64,000 nt of DNA from Pyrrhosoma nymphula (lineage: Eukaryota; Arthropoda; Insecta; Odonata; Coenagrionidae), in NCBI GenBank assembly GCA_963573305.1, contig OY754329.1, positions 20,365,200 to 20,429,199 on the forward strand. The letters are read 5' to 3'. The notes beneath the pieces are model-generated. The model saw only the letters and a program-made list of their open reading frames with translations, made no database searches and was not told where the DNA came from. Positions within the stretch are counted from its first letter, which is position 1. Each line of letters starts with the position of its first letter. Positions 11,389 through 21,880 of the stretch are shown in pieces. The translations under genes were made by a program, and so were the position numbers.

Positions 11389-11426
11389 GACAACAGTTTC
11401 GCCCAACATGCAGTGGGCTTCTTCAG
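11389..11426 (-). ncRNA. Hammerhead-ribozyme-like motif (inner pair)
   Basis: On the minus strand: CTGAAGA, one extra A, stem II GCCCA/TGGGC (5 bp), GAAA, a 2-bp stem III with a TGTT loop, and GTC as cleavage site. All invariant core positions are present apart from the extra base. Confidence 0.55.
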
Positions 11427-11605
11427 GTCCGAAGTGTGTTATGCAGATTTTGACCATCTATTTATACATGTTGGGCGAATTATAATTATATGTATACAAT
11501 TACATCTTCATGTTGGGCGAAACTGTTGTCTACACAATGGACACACGCGGTGGAAATCCCGCAAACCTATCACAAGAGATGTAACTACCTAAGCAAGTTA
11601 TATCT

Positions 11606-11648
11606 CTGATGATAATGTGGCATACATCGAAACCGGTCAGTTGACTAA
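11606..11648 (+). ncRNA. Hammerhead-ribozyme-like motif (outer pair)
   Basis: CTGATGA core, an ATGT/ACAT helix as stem II, GAAA, self-complementary stem III ACCGGT and C at 11648. The inverted partner is 11273-11305, where GAAA is changed to CAAA. Confidence 0.5.
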
Positions 11649-11985
11649 ATAAACGTGTGGAAATTACCAAGTGATTCTTCATTCCATAATGTCAAATTTC
11701 CACAAAGTTACTTCGCCTACCATCGAGTTATTAGCCATTGCTATGTTTGTATGCGGGAAAAATAGGCCACAGGTTGGTCACTGCCATGGAATTGGTGCAC
11801 TGCACTGAACTGTCCATTCGAATTGAACAGCCGTTGGTCGCTGACCAACCAGAGGCTGTGGTTAGTCACAGCCGTGGAATTGCCCTTTTTTCCCGCAAAC
11901 CAACACGGTAATTGTGCAGTACCTACTTTTGACGGGTGGTTCCAATTTTTACGGTCATAGGAGATTTTTTAAAAGCTTGTTGCAT

Positions 11986-12329
11986 TAAGAGGCCGTAGAG
12001 CTCAAGTTCTCCATATTTTAAACCCGGTCTATAGGGTAATATAATAGGGTAGTTATGCGTGAAATCATTTGACTCGACCCGATCCATTTTCCTGAAACAA
12101 ACCAGTATCGGGGACGTTCTATGAGCGGCATGCTTGGACTACGTCGAAGATTTTTATCTCATTATCCGCCCATTCTATAGGGTTACACATATGCGTGCAA
12201 TATTTACCATGGAAAAAATAATCGTAATTCTATATTATTTAAGCCTAGACCTCTCGATGACCGGTCAGCTGCGTGTGTCAGTTATAGCCAAAAGTGGTTA
12301 TATAATGCAAAAGTGCTATATTATCTATA
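11986..12329. other. No recognised feature
   Basis: Unassigned AT-rich sequence. A short open frame reaching 12388 has no recognisable content. Confidence 0.35.
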
Positions 12330-12540
12330 AAAGAAAAGCCCTTGTTACTCACTCACTGACTCAGAAACAATTTAAGGTGGAGCCATAGTCACTTAAGTTT
12401 TAAAATCCCGTTATTAGATGGATCTACAGTCACTTAAATTTTAAAACACCGCTATTAGATGGAGGCACAATCACTTAAATTTTAAAATTCCGTTATTCAA
12501 CTGCTTGCAAGAAATTTCATGAAGGCGAGGAACATTTCTG
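12330..12540 (+). repeat. Dispersed repeat with a 41-bp tandem triplication
   Basis: The segment is the inverse of 36490-36623 (shared AAAAGCCCTTGT and CTCACTCACTGACTC blocks). Here a 41-bp unit beginning near GTCACTTAA is present about three times (12388, 12429 and 12470), each with TTTTAAAA; the 36.5 kb copy has a single unit. Parent element unknown. Confidence 0.7.
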
Positions 12541-12639
12541 ATATGGCTCCTACTGAGACAACTCTCCCTTTCAGCTGCGCCTTTTAAAACCTAGTAACTA
12601 ATAGAAAGCTTTATTAATGGCGTAATTAGGGGATAAATA

Positions 12640-12760
12640 TACATAAATAGCCTTGAAAATGACAGAAAAGTCATCTGTCGAAACGTCGGCCAACATGGAG
12701 AACCTAAATCGGTGGGAAGCCCGAGAAGAACTCATCATCATTGTTAACATACATAAAACA
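12640..12760 (+). mobile_element. Penelope-like terminal fragment with hammerhead-like motif
   Basis: Contains CTTGAAAAT (12652), stem II GACAG/CTGTC, GAAACGTC (ending 12687), then a conserved downstream stretch including GGTGGGAAGCCCGAG that is also seen in the foldback at 38.8-39.0 kb. The core departs from CTGANGA, as in the 60.7 kb unit. Confidence 0.5.
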
Positions 12761-13061
12761 TGCAAACAAGATGTTCAAATTGGCGTTTAGTACGCTACCA
12801 CCACCCGTGGCTGCATTCATTAGTGAACCTCGATAACGAAGCGTTAGCCTATGAAAATACCTATTTTTTTTGCTTTATACCGATCAGTGTAGAATTTTTG
12901 TTCTTTGGTATTGACGCAAATGATATCGCACAACGCATGCAAGTACTAAATTAAGCACCAATGTGTGAGATTTTTCATGGAGATATTGCACATTTATATA
13001 GGTTCTACATATCTTAAAACCTCAATGGTTCCTGTTTTCAATATCAATGTGTGTCATTTTG
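12761..13061. other. No recognised feature
   Basis: AT-rich spacer before the PLE insertion. Confidence 0.35.
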
Positions 13062-13141
13062 CTCATGAATTTCATTACAATAAAGTTTAGTACTTTTCTT
13101 CACTTTTTTAAAATTTATTTTTATTTTTTTAAAACACACTA

Positions 13142-13171
13142 CACGTTTCACCAATTTTATGGCATCGTCAG
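13142..13171 (-). ncRNA. Degenerate hammerhead-like motif of the 13 kb PLE
   Basis: Minus strand: CTGACGA, extra T, a weak CCA/TGG stem II, GAAACGT, but a G where U/C/A is needed at the cleavage position. Probably inactive. The same motif is at 44820-44848. Confidence 0.4.
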
Positions 13172-13419
13172 GTGTAGTAGTTTCTTGAAATATGCTATTG
13201 TTGTCGTTGTTAGATAAATAACATTAAATTTGATTTTAAAGAAATTTTTACATTAAATAAAATTACAAAAAAAAGAAATGAAACAAAAATGAAAAGAAGG
13301 GTTAAAAAAATATTAACATGAAAATGATAACAACAAAAAATTACATACAATGCTTGGCAAAACAATCAAATCCTGGGGTGGTGGTATGAGAAAGGTCAAC
13401 GTTTTTTAACGAAAATTTT

Positions 13420-13740
13420 CCAGAAAGTAGTGGCGAGGTATGTGTAAAAAGCTGCTCATTGCATAGATTTGGAGAATGCCTGGTAATTTCAATTTGTTCT
13501 AATGCATCCATTTTTAAACCTTTGGGAAGGAAATGTAAAATTTCAGGTGTAAATTCACTGACATGATTGCACTCTATAAGGTGTTAAGCAAAAAGGGAGA
13601 CAGAATCTCTATTATTTAAACTACGGACATGTTCTTTTATGCGTGTTTTAAAATTCCGACCGGTTTGACCAATATAAGCTATATTGCAGCTATTGCATTT
13701 AATTTTATATATACCCGACTTAAGAATTTTATCCTGTTTC
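13420..13740 (-). pseudogene. GIY-YIG endonuclease remnant of a Penelope-like element
   Basis: Minus-strand translation reads GIYKIKCNSC, AYIGQTGRNFKTRIKEH, then RSLNN, a stop (TAA at 13584-13586) and further conserved-looking residues (LEQIEI, LCNEQLF). GIY...YIG, the TGR box and the KTRI..H helix define the PLE-specific GIY-YIG domain, which nicks target DNA during retrotransposition. The stop interrupts the domain's C-terminal half, so the product would be non-functional. No RT domain lies upstream within the element. Confidence 0.8.
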
Positions 13741-13872
13741 TCTTTACCTGTTTGTAAAAAGTTTTCTTGTTTGAAAATAAAAAGTGTAGAAAAGTACTAA
13801 AATTTATTGTAATGAATATTAAAAGTTTCTACAAAGTAGAGCCTGAAGCTGTGAATTTTACTCATGAATTTC

Positions 13873-14383
13873 GTTTAAAATTTGCCGCACCCAAAGGAAA
13901 TCCTTCGGCGTATCTTCTCAAGACCGTAGCATAGCAAGCCCGACTGCGCATCTTGAGCAACAGTGTGGATTGAAGGCGAAAACGTGCAGTTACCGTAAGC
14001 CCTCTCGGCCACGCATTTAAAATACGCCTGGGATCACACGTGACATCGCCATCGCAACCGTAAGTAAACAAAGAAGATGTCCGAGAAAGTACACTGCGAA
14101 AACGCCAAGAGGACTGGAAGGCATTATTGCGCTGCACTCTGGTTCCAGAATTTTTCAGGATGCAGAATTGATTTTACAATAACCTTTTTAAATTTCCCCT
14201 GAGAAATAAATAGGTAATTTCCTACTTAAGTCTGCAAGATATTCAATTAAAGAGTATACCTGTCGCGCTGTTGCGCTGTTAGTTTGCGCCTGACCACTAG
14301 AGTGCTCTGGCTGAAAAATATAACCATTAGAGTAATGTGAGTGTCAGACCCTTGCTCTCGGCCATGCGTCCCGAAGTTAGATT
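13873..14383. other. No recognised feature
   Basis: A 91-residue open frame on the minus strand (13862-14137) shows no motif I recognise. Confidence 0.35.
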
Positions 14384-14445
14384 TCTCGGTGGCCTAACAC
14401 CGTCTGGACCGGCGATTGGAAGATCCGTATTTCGGTCTGTTAATT
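14384..14445 (+). mobile_element. Degenerate tRNA-derived SINE head
   Basis: TCTCGGTGGCCTAACAC resembles an A box and GATCCGTATTTCGG a decayed B box at the spacing expected for a tRNA-derived SINE. Low-copy evidence only. Confidence 0.35.
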
Positions 14446-14610
14446 TTTATTTTGAATTTCAATAATTTGGTTTTTCAGGTTCTGATGGATCATCGCAACT
14501 TTCTTATCACTCTTTCTCTACTTGCGCATACGTACACTATTACTTGTTCAGCAGACTTCATTCTTTTTTACATTGATGCCCCGTGAGTGTATGATGTTAG
14601 TCTCTTGTCG

Positions 14611-14642
14611 TTGACGATGACGGCTTGCCCGTCGAAACGTCC
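14611..14642 (+). ncRNA. Hammerhead-like motif, isolated
   Basis: TTGACGA (one change from CTGANGA), extra T, stem II GACGG/CCGTC, GAAA, stem III ACGT and C at the cleavage position. No foldback partner seen nearby. Confidence 0.45.
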
Positions 14643-14713
14643 GCAAATTATTCTGTGAGTGTCCTTTTAATTTTCGTGTGCCTGTGTTTTAAAAGTATAT
14701 TTATATTTGTGTG

Positions 14714-14734
14714 TATATATATATATATATATAT
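14714..14734. repeat. (TA)n microsatellite
   Basis: About ten TA units following a short GT run. Confidence 0.9.
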
Positions 14735-15023
14735 CGAAGAACGTCTCAAAGTCATCGCCATAACTTATAGATCATATCGCATTTGCACCATACGAGCAGA
14801 AATCCTGGGTATAACTTATTTTTCAGTCGATTTATGGTGATTCAATGCTTGTTGACTGTATATTTTTCGTGTTAATAATTGAAGGTAATCATTATTGCCA
14901 TTTATATTTCACATAGTTTATCTTATTTGATATTGAATGATATTATTGATTTCCGTTGGAATAAATGTGTCACATGTTGACTTTTTGCGACATTTTCACT
15001 CCCGCCCTAATGCATCCAAAATG

Positions 15024-15584
15024 TTTAGGTAGTTTGAGCGAGATAGTTCCCTAGTCATAACGGATACCATATATGCGAATTTTAATTTTTTAATTTCAGC
15101 GTTTGTAAGGAATATGAAGTAAATATTGTAATATTAATTGTTTTTGTTATTTATGACAAAAATTCTCAGTAATTAAATAAATATAACCACATAAGTCTCT
15201 AACTTGACTCATTTTTTCACGCCGTGTGGCTAAAAAATCCTTCAAAATAGAAGGAATTTTTAGCGATTCTGTAAAAAGTACTGTGGTGAGTATTTGATTA
15301 AATTTTACAAATAATTAAGAAAACATACAAACTACACACCTTTAGTTTTTTGACGAACTCTTTAAGTGTTAGAGGTTCCTAATTTTTTTCAATATTCTCT
15401 ATCTGGAGATCACAGCCGTAATCTCTCCCATGTAAAACAGCTTACATTTTCAGGCAAATCGCTCGAAAAGTAGTTAAGCAAGGGGTAAATATTTTCATAT
15501 CATTAAAAAGATGTTTTTTTCTTTAAAATGACGTCAAATTCATCAAATTGTAGGTGAATTGATTTATCTCTCAAACTACCTTAA
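15024..15584. mobile_element. TTAA-flanked MITE, GGTAGTTTGAGCGA family, copy 1
   Basis: Element 15028-15580 begins GGTAGTTTGAGCGAGATAG and ends in the inverse, TCAAACTACC. It is flanked by TTTA (left, mutated) and TTAA (right). About 550 bp, no coding capacity. Other copies: 30965-31525, 47263-47771, 57846-58400, and an end fragment at 49070-49113. TTAA duplications are typical of piggyBac transposition. Confidence 0.8.
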
Positions 15585-15641
15585 GCATCGCCTGTTTCTT
15601 TTTTCGGGATTCATTCCGCGATGTTTAAAATTGCAAAAAAC

Positions 15642-15675
15642 AATATTTCGCTGTTCCTCCTGCCAGCTTCATCAG
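15642..15675 (-). ncRNA. Hammerhead-like motif, isolated
   Basis: Minus strand: CTGATGA, extra A, stem II GCTG/CAGC, GAAA, stem III ATAT and T at the cleavage position. All core bases are canonical apart from the extra A. Confidence 0.5.
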
Positions 15676-15679
15676 GGTA

Positions 15680-16159
15680 ACTGAACTGATTCCTTAGTCT
15701 CGCTCGTCTTTATTTCTATATGAGTGAGGACTCCCATTGTTGCCGGAATTTTTAAATTTGAAAAATTCGTTTAAGATTTCTACTCGACGTGTAATTTAAT
15801 ATTTCTACCTTAAGCAATGCTTTCTCGACAAAATTTTTTGGCGTATCTATATGCATTACCGATGATTATGTTGGGACGGAGAACATTTCGCGGTCCAACC
15901 AACGCGGATGGTGTGAATGTTTGTGAGAATGAGGTGTGCACAGTCGCCTGCAAGAATCGTTCTTTAGATGACCCGCGCATATGAACGTTTCTAGGTGAGC
16001 AGTTCGTTTTGGGACGTCAATATCCCGTGCATCTCGTGCTAAACCCCCCTCCTCCCATTCCCCTCCCTCCCCCTCTTTACCCCCTCAACACCCCCCTCCC
16101 TCCCTCTCCAGAGGTACTCGTTCCGACTCTCTGTACTCGTCTGCACTTGAGGTGCACAT
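15680..16159. other. No recognised gene; C-rich at the right edge
   Basis: 16040-16110 is C-rich. Open frames through it are compositional. Confidence 0.35.
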
Positions 16160-16162
16160 ACA

Positions 16163-16200
16163 TATATATAAGTACACTCGTCTCATCGGCTCGAGTCGTT
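16163..16200 (+). promoter_or_regulatory. Possible RNA polymerase II core promoter
   Basis: TATATATAAG at 16163-16172, with an initiator-like CTCATC centred on 16194, about 31 bp from the first T of the box. That is the normal TATA-to-start distance. No downstream exon could be recognised, so this rests on spacing alone. Confidence 0.3.
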
Positions 16201-16476
16201 TTCGTGAGCTTTCCAATGCTGGATGCCGGTGGTCGTGTTGGATTGCTGACACCATTACGTTTGCACCCCGAGCGAATCGCTTATTTCTCTCTCTTTCTCT
16301 TTCGTAATTCTTCCTTAGAGATGTCGATGGGGAGTGGATTCTCGTGGAGTGGTTCTATTTGAGTCTTCCGTACCAGAAAGACCTTTGAAAGTTTACTTTT
16401 TTGCTGTGTCCGTAAAACGGTTGAATCCCAGTGCTAAGGATAGAATTCGATCGTTTTTCAGCGATAATAATAATGT

Positions 16477-16607
16477 AAAATGAGTACTTTTGACGAAACC
16501 GGGACTAGCCACGGTAGTAACCTTTACGAAGTCACCTGCAAGTGCACATAAGTGCGATATTGTGGCTCAAGGCGAATGATTTTTCTCCTGTGGAATAAAA
16601 TGAGTAC
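16477..16607. mobile_element. SINE-like insertion with 11-bp duplication and internal inversion
   Basis: Perfect AAAATGAGTAC copies at 16477-16487 and 16597-16607 flank a 109-bp insert. 16499-16562 matches the body of the SINE at 38036-38124 in the same orientation, while 16569-16596 matches another part of it in the opposite orientation, so the copy is internally inverted. Confidence 0.7.
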
Positions 16608-17285
16608 GCCCACTCATTAAAAATTTGCAGGCCGTTCACAAAAACTGTGGGATAATATTTAAAAGAAATTGTAAATTTGTACATAAGTACAAAGTGAAAA
16701 CAGCAACTACATAGCCAAATCCACTAACTTAAGCCAAAATGATGCCATCCGACAATCACGACTACAGTGTCTCTATGTAGGTAAGTTGACGGTTTTCAAA
16801 GAAGGTTGCCAGGATACTGACTATATAGTCTGTGAATGTGCGGGGTGAATATCGTAAATTCTTAAGCCCAGATTAGTCCTAAAAAGACAGTGTGTGAATT
16901 TAGTTTTCCTATTAAACTAATTCTAACTAACATTTCCTATTTAGAAGGAATGTACGCTGTGGTAATTTGTCACCCCGTAATTACCTTATCGAGTAATAAC
17001 GCCACCCGTTGCAGAGAGGGTTATAATGCCACCTGCTGGAGTTTTTTTTAAATGTTTAACTACATATATTGCTTCCTTTATTGCATATACAGACTTGGTC
17101 CTTCTTAGCCATGTGGTTTGTCTGAAGGTTCCGCAAATCATACAAAGCGGCATGTAAAGAAATGGCATATTTTAATTTCAAAAGGCATAGAGCAAATAAT
17201 TTTCAACGGTTTGGTTAAAATACAGCATAAAAGTTTAAATAAGATGAAGAAAATTGCAGTTCTCTACTCCAGCAATGGATATTAT
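16608..17285. other. No recognised feature
   Basis: AT-rich. Small open frames only. Confidence 0.35.
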
Positions 17286-17912
17286 TTAACCCTTAGACTG
17301 CGGGAAACGTACATGTACGTGTGTACCGGAAAATGCGGGAAAAACGTTCTTCTACGTTTGACCCTCTCTATCTACCTGCTCCCCGAGCCCTTTCATATTT
17401 TTATGACCTAAACTCTTTCCTTCCAGCGGTGGACATTTGGGGACCCACCCTTTTTACCCAAACCACTCCCTTCCCACGCTCTTTAGGGATCGCATACCAC
17501 CGCAATGAGGTATGACCCTTCCGATTGCTCGCTCAACGGGTTATGGTTGTCTCAAAAGTTGCTCAACGGGTTATGGTTGTCTTATGCTCGCGCCCGGCAA
17601 AATTATCAACGGATTTCTTTGGTGTTTGGTATCAAACAAAACAGAAAATTTCTATAAAAAATATTGTCATATTTGTTTTTAACGATTACGCCTATAAACA
17701 TATTTTCAAATTTTTTCAAAATTCCACTAATCCCCCAAAAAGTTCCGGTGCCCACCCCCTGGGATCCCGAGAAAAGGGTCGGGAGGGGATTACATGGGTT
17801 ATATAACTGCCCGGCCTCGGCCCGTGAGAAGGAGGGGTAGGCTCTGTCCGAATAGATATTTCCCGCACAGGGTGGACGACATGCGCTCTAGCTGCATCAG
17901 CTTAAGGGTTAA
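17286..17912. mobile_element. piggyBac-like non-autonomous element (CCCTTA ends)
   Basis: TTAA at 17286-17289 and 17909-17912 flank a 619-bp element starting CCCTTAGACTGCG and ending in the inverse AGCTTAAGGG. CCCTT ends plus a TTAA target duplication are the piggyBac signature. Inside, a 33-bp direct duplication around GCTCAACGGGTTATGG (17531 and 17564) is visible. No transposase. Confidence 0.7.
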
Positions 17913-18814
17913 GTCCTCTTATTCCTATATGGGACACATTATTTTAATGCGTATAACTTATAATTATTCGGAACAAATACAAGTGACATTATGACAAGTG
18001 AAAGTGTTTTTGAGATTGCTCTCCTATAGTAATGCTGTGTGTGTTACTATTTATCGAAGCAATTATTGTTCCTCGGCTGACTGACTTGAAGAACATTAGT
18101 GCATGTAAGACCTTCCATTTCTATGGCCTTGTCGAATAACTAAGTAAGTTTTAAATTCAATGCATCCTACCTCAGATGACGATTTATAACGTTGAGGCAG
18201 CCACTTCCTGGCAATATCAGTCAAAAGAAATATCCATATATTTTAAGGGGAGTGGATACTTTCAGAAAATACAAATCTAAAATCGCCAAAATGAAAGAGG
18301 ATTTTGTTATGGAGCAATGGAGATGGTGGAAGGGAGACCATCCAGGAGGACTGCGGGGCTATGGCGGGGAAACAGCGCTGCCTGCACGGCAGCCCAAAGA
18401 TGAATGCGTAGTATGATATCATCCGCGATTATCACGGGTACAAAAAGTCTACGAAACATAATTCCCGACATGCGACTGAATTGACGGGTAAAGGCATGAC
18501 GCATAATTTAGTTTGGTTTTCGTATCACTCCCCAGTACCGACTATAGGTGTAGCAAAACTTGGTGGCAATAACTTGTAAAATACATTAAGCCAGGGAAAA
18601 GAAAGAAGCGTTGAAGGTAGGTAGGGCAAAGAGTCCCTTAAGAAGTCCATACCGGAAGGAGTTATTCGGCACCTCTGCCTCCTCATCGACGCTTGACTGA
18701 CCTTCAGTGACCTTAGACTCTCCACTGTCGAGTGCCACCTAGTTTCACTATGCTTGTACTGCTCCGATGAAAATGGTCTAGTCTCAGCAAAGTTTGCGAT
18801 TTTTCCGTTACGAT
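17913..18814. other. No recognised feature
   Basis: Mixed composition with small open frames on both strands. Nothing recognised. Confidence 0.35.
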
Positions 18815-19805
18815 ATTTATTTATTTAATTACAAAACGTTACGAGTAGGCAATCGCCTGGTGGTAACATTAACATAAACATAAGAAAATACGCATGAAAT
18901 TTTCAAACCAATTCCAAATAAACCAATATAGAATCGAGGAACACTTATTTTTAAAAATATTAACGTTAGCGGGAAAGATCTTAAAAATTACTTCAGGTAA
19001 CTCATTCCACTCCTTTATACCTCTATTTAAGAAAGATTGCTTCAAGATATCCGTTTTCTGCTTTCTACATTTAATTTTGTACCTGTGGTCATTTCTTCCT
19101 ATGTAGCAGGGTGATTATAGCCTTTGATTTATTTCCTCCCAAGCCCGTTATTTTGTAATTGCTTTGTATATCCCGCATAAACTGTTTATGTTCGCCCTTA
19201 ATTTCAAGGTTTCTAACCCAGATACCCCAGCATGGCTGTGACACTATCACATCTTTTGTGCCTGCCTAAAACATACCTGGCTGCCTTCATTTGTACTTTC
19301 TCCTGCTTGAAAATATCTGTTTTTCTATGAGGATCCCGCACTACAGTTGCATATTCTAATACCGGACGAACCATAGTCCTGTAGGCCATTTCTTTGGTTT
19401 CTTTATTACTCTCCTTAATATTTATCATCACCCAGTGCAGAGATTTAAAAGTTTTTCTTACAACCTTATCGATGTGTATTCCCATATCGAGTTTTGACGT
19501 AATATTAACACCCAGGTATTAACAACCGTTAAAATTGTCAATATTTTCTCCGAGCAGAATATATGACCTATTTTCTTTATTTTTCCTTCTCGTGAATTTT
19601 TTTTTTTTGCATTTATTCATGTTTACTTCCATTTTATTTACTGTTATCTATGAGGACAATTTGAAGGGTACACCTCCTTGTTATTTATCTTTCTATCTAT
19701 AATAGTCATCTGCAAAAAGACGAATTTGGGAGTCAACTTCTACATGTATGTCATTGATGTAAATTAAAAACAATAACAATATGATCAGTATGAACTTAAA
19801 AAGCA
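18815..19805 (-). mobile_element. LINE remnant with FADD box (third lineage)
   Basis: Minus-strand LINE ending in a (TAAATAA)-type tail near 18815. From 5' to 3' the translation shows LLLFLIYINDIHVEVDSQIRLFADDYY (RT palm, catalytic FADD), a thumb and C-terminal region (19213-19485), and finally GIKEWNELPEV and FKNKC before the 3' UTR. Several frame changes separate these blocks, so it is dead. Jockey/CR1-type by order of motifs. Confidence 0.75.
19213..19485 (-). pseudogene. RT thumb/C-terminal region of the 19 kb LINE
   Basis: About 90 open residues: MGIHIDKVVRKTFKSLHWV, then MVRPVLEYATVV.DP and KVQMKAARYVLGRH, ending at CDSVTAMLGYLG. The LEYA....P, Q..AARY and SVT.ML...G motifs align in order with the copy at 511-1176, showing the same superfamily but clearly diverged sequence. 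The expected W in LEYA.VW.P is V here. Confidence 0.75.
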
Positions 19806-20382
19806 CAAATTTGTCCCATTGCTCCGTCTTTTAAGCCTCTAGTGGTGAAAATCGAATGTTTTAATTCTCTGGCATGCAACCGAGGCGTTGAAAACCGCAA
19901 CGAACTGAAATTGGGCTTTTCTGGGGTAGAACTCAGCCCGCGTATAGGAAGCTGTCGTATCCACAGAAAGAGACGTTCAATAGCTTTTTAAAAGGTTCGT
20001 TAACGAACGTAGCATATTGGTGTGCGTGAGTTCTATCGAGAAGATTCCAGGATTAGGATAAAGGTGGAGTTAGTGAACGGTGGGAGAGGAGGAGGGAGTC
20101 TGTGGGGGAGGCAGAGGGGCGGAAGAAGAGGTATTGGATCGGTTTGTTGGAGAGCGGGTTGCGAACATCTCTCTCATTATCAGCGCCATCCTCGTGCGGT
20201 CACCATCATTGGGTCACAAACCTATTCTGTGGATATCCCGAGGTTTTTATTCCCGCCCACTCTTTTTTTCTTGTTTTTCCAGTACCCTCGACGCGAAGGA
20301 AGCAATTGGACGTTTTTTGTTCAGCTCCGTGCGCCTGCCTGCATTGCATCTCGGGAGCAGGCTGATTCCCACGTAGACGCAA
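19806..20382. other. No recognised feature
   Basis: 20060-20140 is G-rich and yields overlapping open frames that look compositional. Confidence 0.35.
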
Positions 20383-21110
20383 GAGCCACGTACAGCGGAG
20401 AGCAGCAAGATTTCTGAAAAGTTGTTGCGATAAACTTAGCAGTGTTACCGAATTGTTGAAGGAATTTGGGTGGGAATCTCTAACCGATCGAAGGGAGAAA
20501 TACAGGTTAAATCTTTTGCGCAAGATCGGATCTGACAGTTTTTTGCCGGACGTTCAACATATACTGCTAGAGCCAACGTACTACGGTAGAAGCGATCACA
20601 GGAATAAAACGAAGGAAATTGACTGCCAAACCGATAGATTTAAAATGTTATTTTTCCCACGTACAATAAGGGATCATAATAGTTACGATAGTTCAATCAT
20701 ATGAAACTCCCACCCTCAATAGGTAGAGTAGAATCTTCACTTGTGCTTAATAACACAACATCATTACTAACTCTTCACTCCGGTCGATTTGTCCGGCATT
20801 ATTTTATTTTGTTCTCTGCATGAAGTAGCATCTCGTAGCATTCATAAATTAACAGTATTAGTAATATTAACCACTGGATGTGTGTATAGCATTGTTCTGC
20901 ATGTTTGCATGTTCGTTTACTTATCACTCTCCCAGTTTCCGGTTGGACTGCGCACTGTTCTCCTGACTTCTTTTTGGTGTCTGCGCCTAGCGCCAGGGGG
21001 AGCGTGCGAGGTTATGACTTGTGCTGGGATGAGTGCTGCATGCCTGGTGTGGAATCACCCCGTGCCATACACCCTATTGGTTGCCTGCACGGTACTTCGT
21101 AGATGTAGAT
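20383..21110 (+). mobile_element. LINE 3' fragment with GTAGATG tail (fourth lineage)
   Basis: Coding from 20383: QRRAARFLKSCCDKLSSVTE, LLKEFGWESLTDRR, LLEPTYYGRSDHRNK and FFPRTIRDHN, stop at 20704. This parallels the C terminus of the CATCTA family but is well diverged. A 400-bp 3' UTR ends in GTAGATGTAGATG (about 21098-21110), the same hexameric tail type. 5'-truncated. Confidence 0.75.
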
Positions 21111-21699
21111 GAAGACTTGTCCTGAAGGAATGTCCTGTTAGGAATTCGACCGCAATGATATCCAATGTAACTGTGAGAGCTATGTTGTGTCCTCGCCAGC
21201 AGCTGAGTCTATTCAAACATTCGAGCCCATCTGAAATTTAAGTGAATGTTTTTATCGAGACTAATGCGTGTAATTTTCAATTTACTCCTTTTTTCATACT
21301 TACTATGTGAATATCTCTTTGCGGAAATACAAAAATTTGTAAAATTCAACGACGCTCGCACGAAAACAAGGTCAGAGAAAAGGAAAAGTCAACGAATCTG
21401 TCCAATGCATTGTTTTCCAATGCGCATAACTTCTAAATTTACCTTGAAAAGTTCTTATAACACTTGAGTGAAATTAGGCAGCTTTGTGCGCCAATATCCC
21501 CGCCAGTTGGCTGGAACAGCAGTGAAGCTTGATTTTTAGTATGGAAAAATCCATGGGGGAAATTTTGTGGCTCTGTCTCTTACCTTTTACCCACACAAGA
21601 TGGTTTTCTCGAACTTATTCGCGATTTTAAGTCCCTCTAGTTGATCGTCATGTGAAATTTGTTAAAATGTTTTCCCCTTTACGGTTATTCTGAAAAATT
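21111..21699. other. No recognised feature
   Basis: No repeats or coding patterns recognised. Confidence 0.35.
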
Positions 21700-21880
21700 G
21701 TATGAACACATCACCTGAAGATTACAAAAACTTAAACAAAGTCCATGGGAGGGAAATTTGTACATCTATCTCTTGCTTTGACTCTCACGAGAGGAAATTT
21801 AAATACCAAAACATTAAACGTCGGTGCAGTTTAACACGATTACCCGGCTGGAAACCCGAGAACTATTCATCCTATGAAAA
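21700..21880 (+). mobile_element. Decayed Penelope-like terminal fragment
   Basis: CCTGAAGATTAC near 21713 is followed further on by TTAAACGTCGGTGCAG and GGAAACCCGAGAAC, the order of blocks seen at 38.9 kb and 12.7 kb. Core helices are not recognisable. Confidence 0.35.

Larger units (their letters stand above)
11217..11690. mobile_element. Double foldback with two hammerhead-like pairs
   Basis: Outer arms 11221-11327 and 11585-11690 start with GGAATGAAGAATCACTTG and carry a CTGATGA...GAAACCGGTC motif. Inner arms (about 11336-11420 and 11505-11578) share CCTATCACAAG-, GCGTGTGTCCATTGTGT-like and GGGCGAAACTGTTGTC blocks. It looks like one Penelope-like terminal pair inserted in another. No protein remains. 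Confidence 0.65.
11143..11985. repeat. Composite inverted-repeat structure
   Basis: Outer arms 11143-11211 and 11920-11985 are inverted copies (shared blocks such as ACTTTTGACGGGTGG in the right arm). Between them lie a ribozyme-bearing double foldback (11217-11690) and another palindrome (about 11747-11906; arms share GCGGGAAAAA and GCCATGGAATTG-like blocks). The nesting suggests repeated insertion of palindromic elements into one another. Confidence 0.6.
13062..13872 (-). mobile_element. Penelope-like element, 5'-truncated, with 12-bp duplication
   Basis: Flanked by perfect CTCATGAATTTC copies (13062-13073 and 13861-13872); the element is 13074-13860. Its outer parts are inverted repeats (shared TTAGTACTTTTCT near 13091 and its complement near 13790). 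The minus strand encodes a GIY-YIG endonuclease remnant (13420-13740), followed toward 13142 by a hammerhead-like motif. A shorter relative is at 44765-45123. The RT domain is missing. Confidence 0.85.

Noticed and set aside
12388..12500. CRISPR-like array
   Set aside because: Three adjacent 41-bp units without spacers in eukaryotic repeat-rich DNA; a simple tandem duplication.
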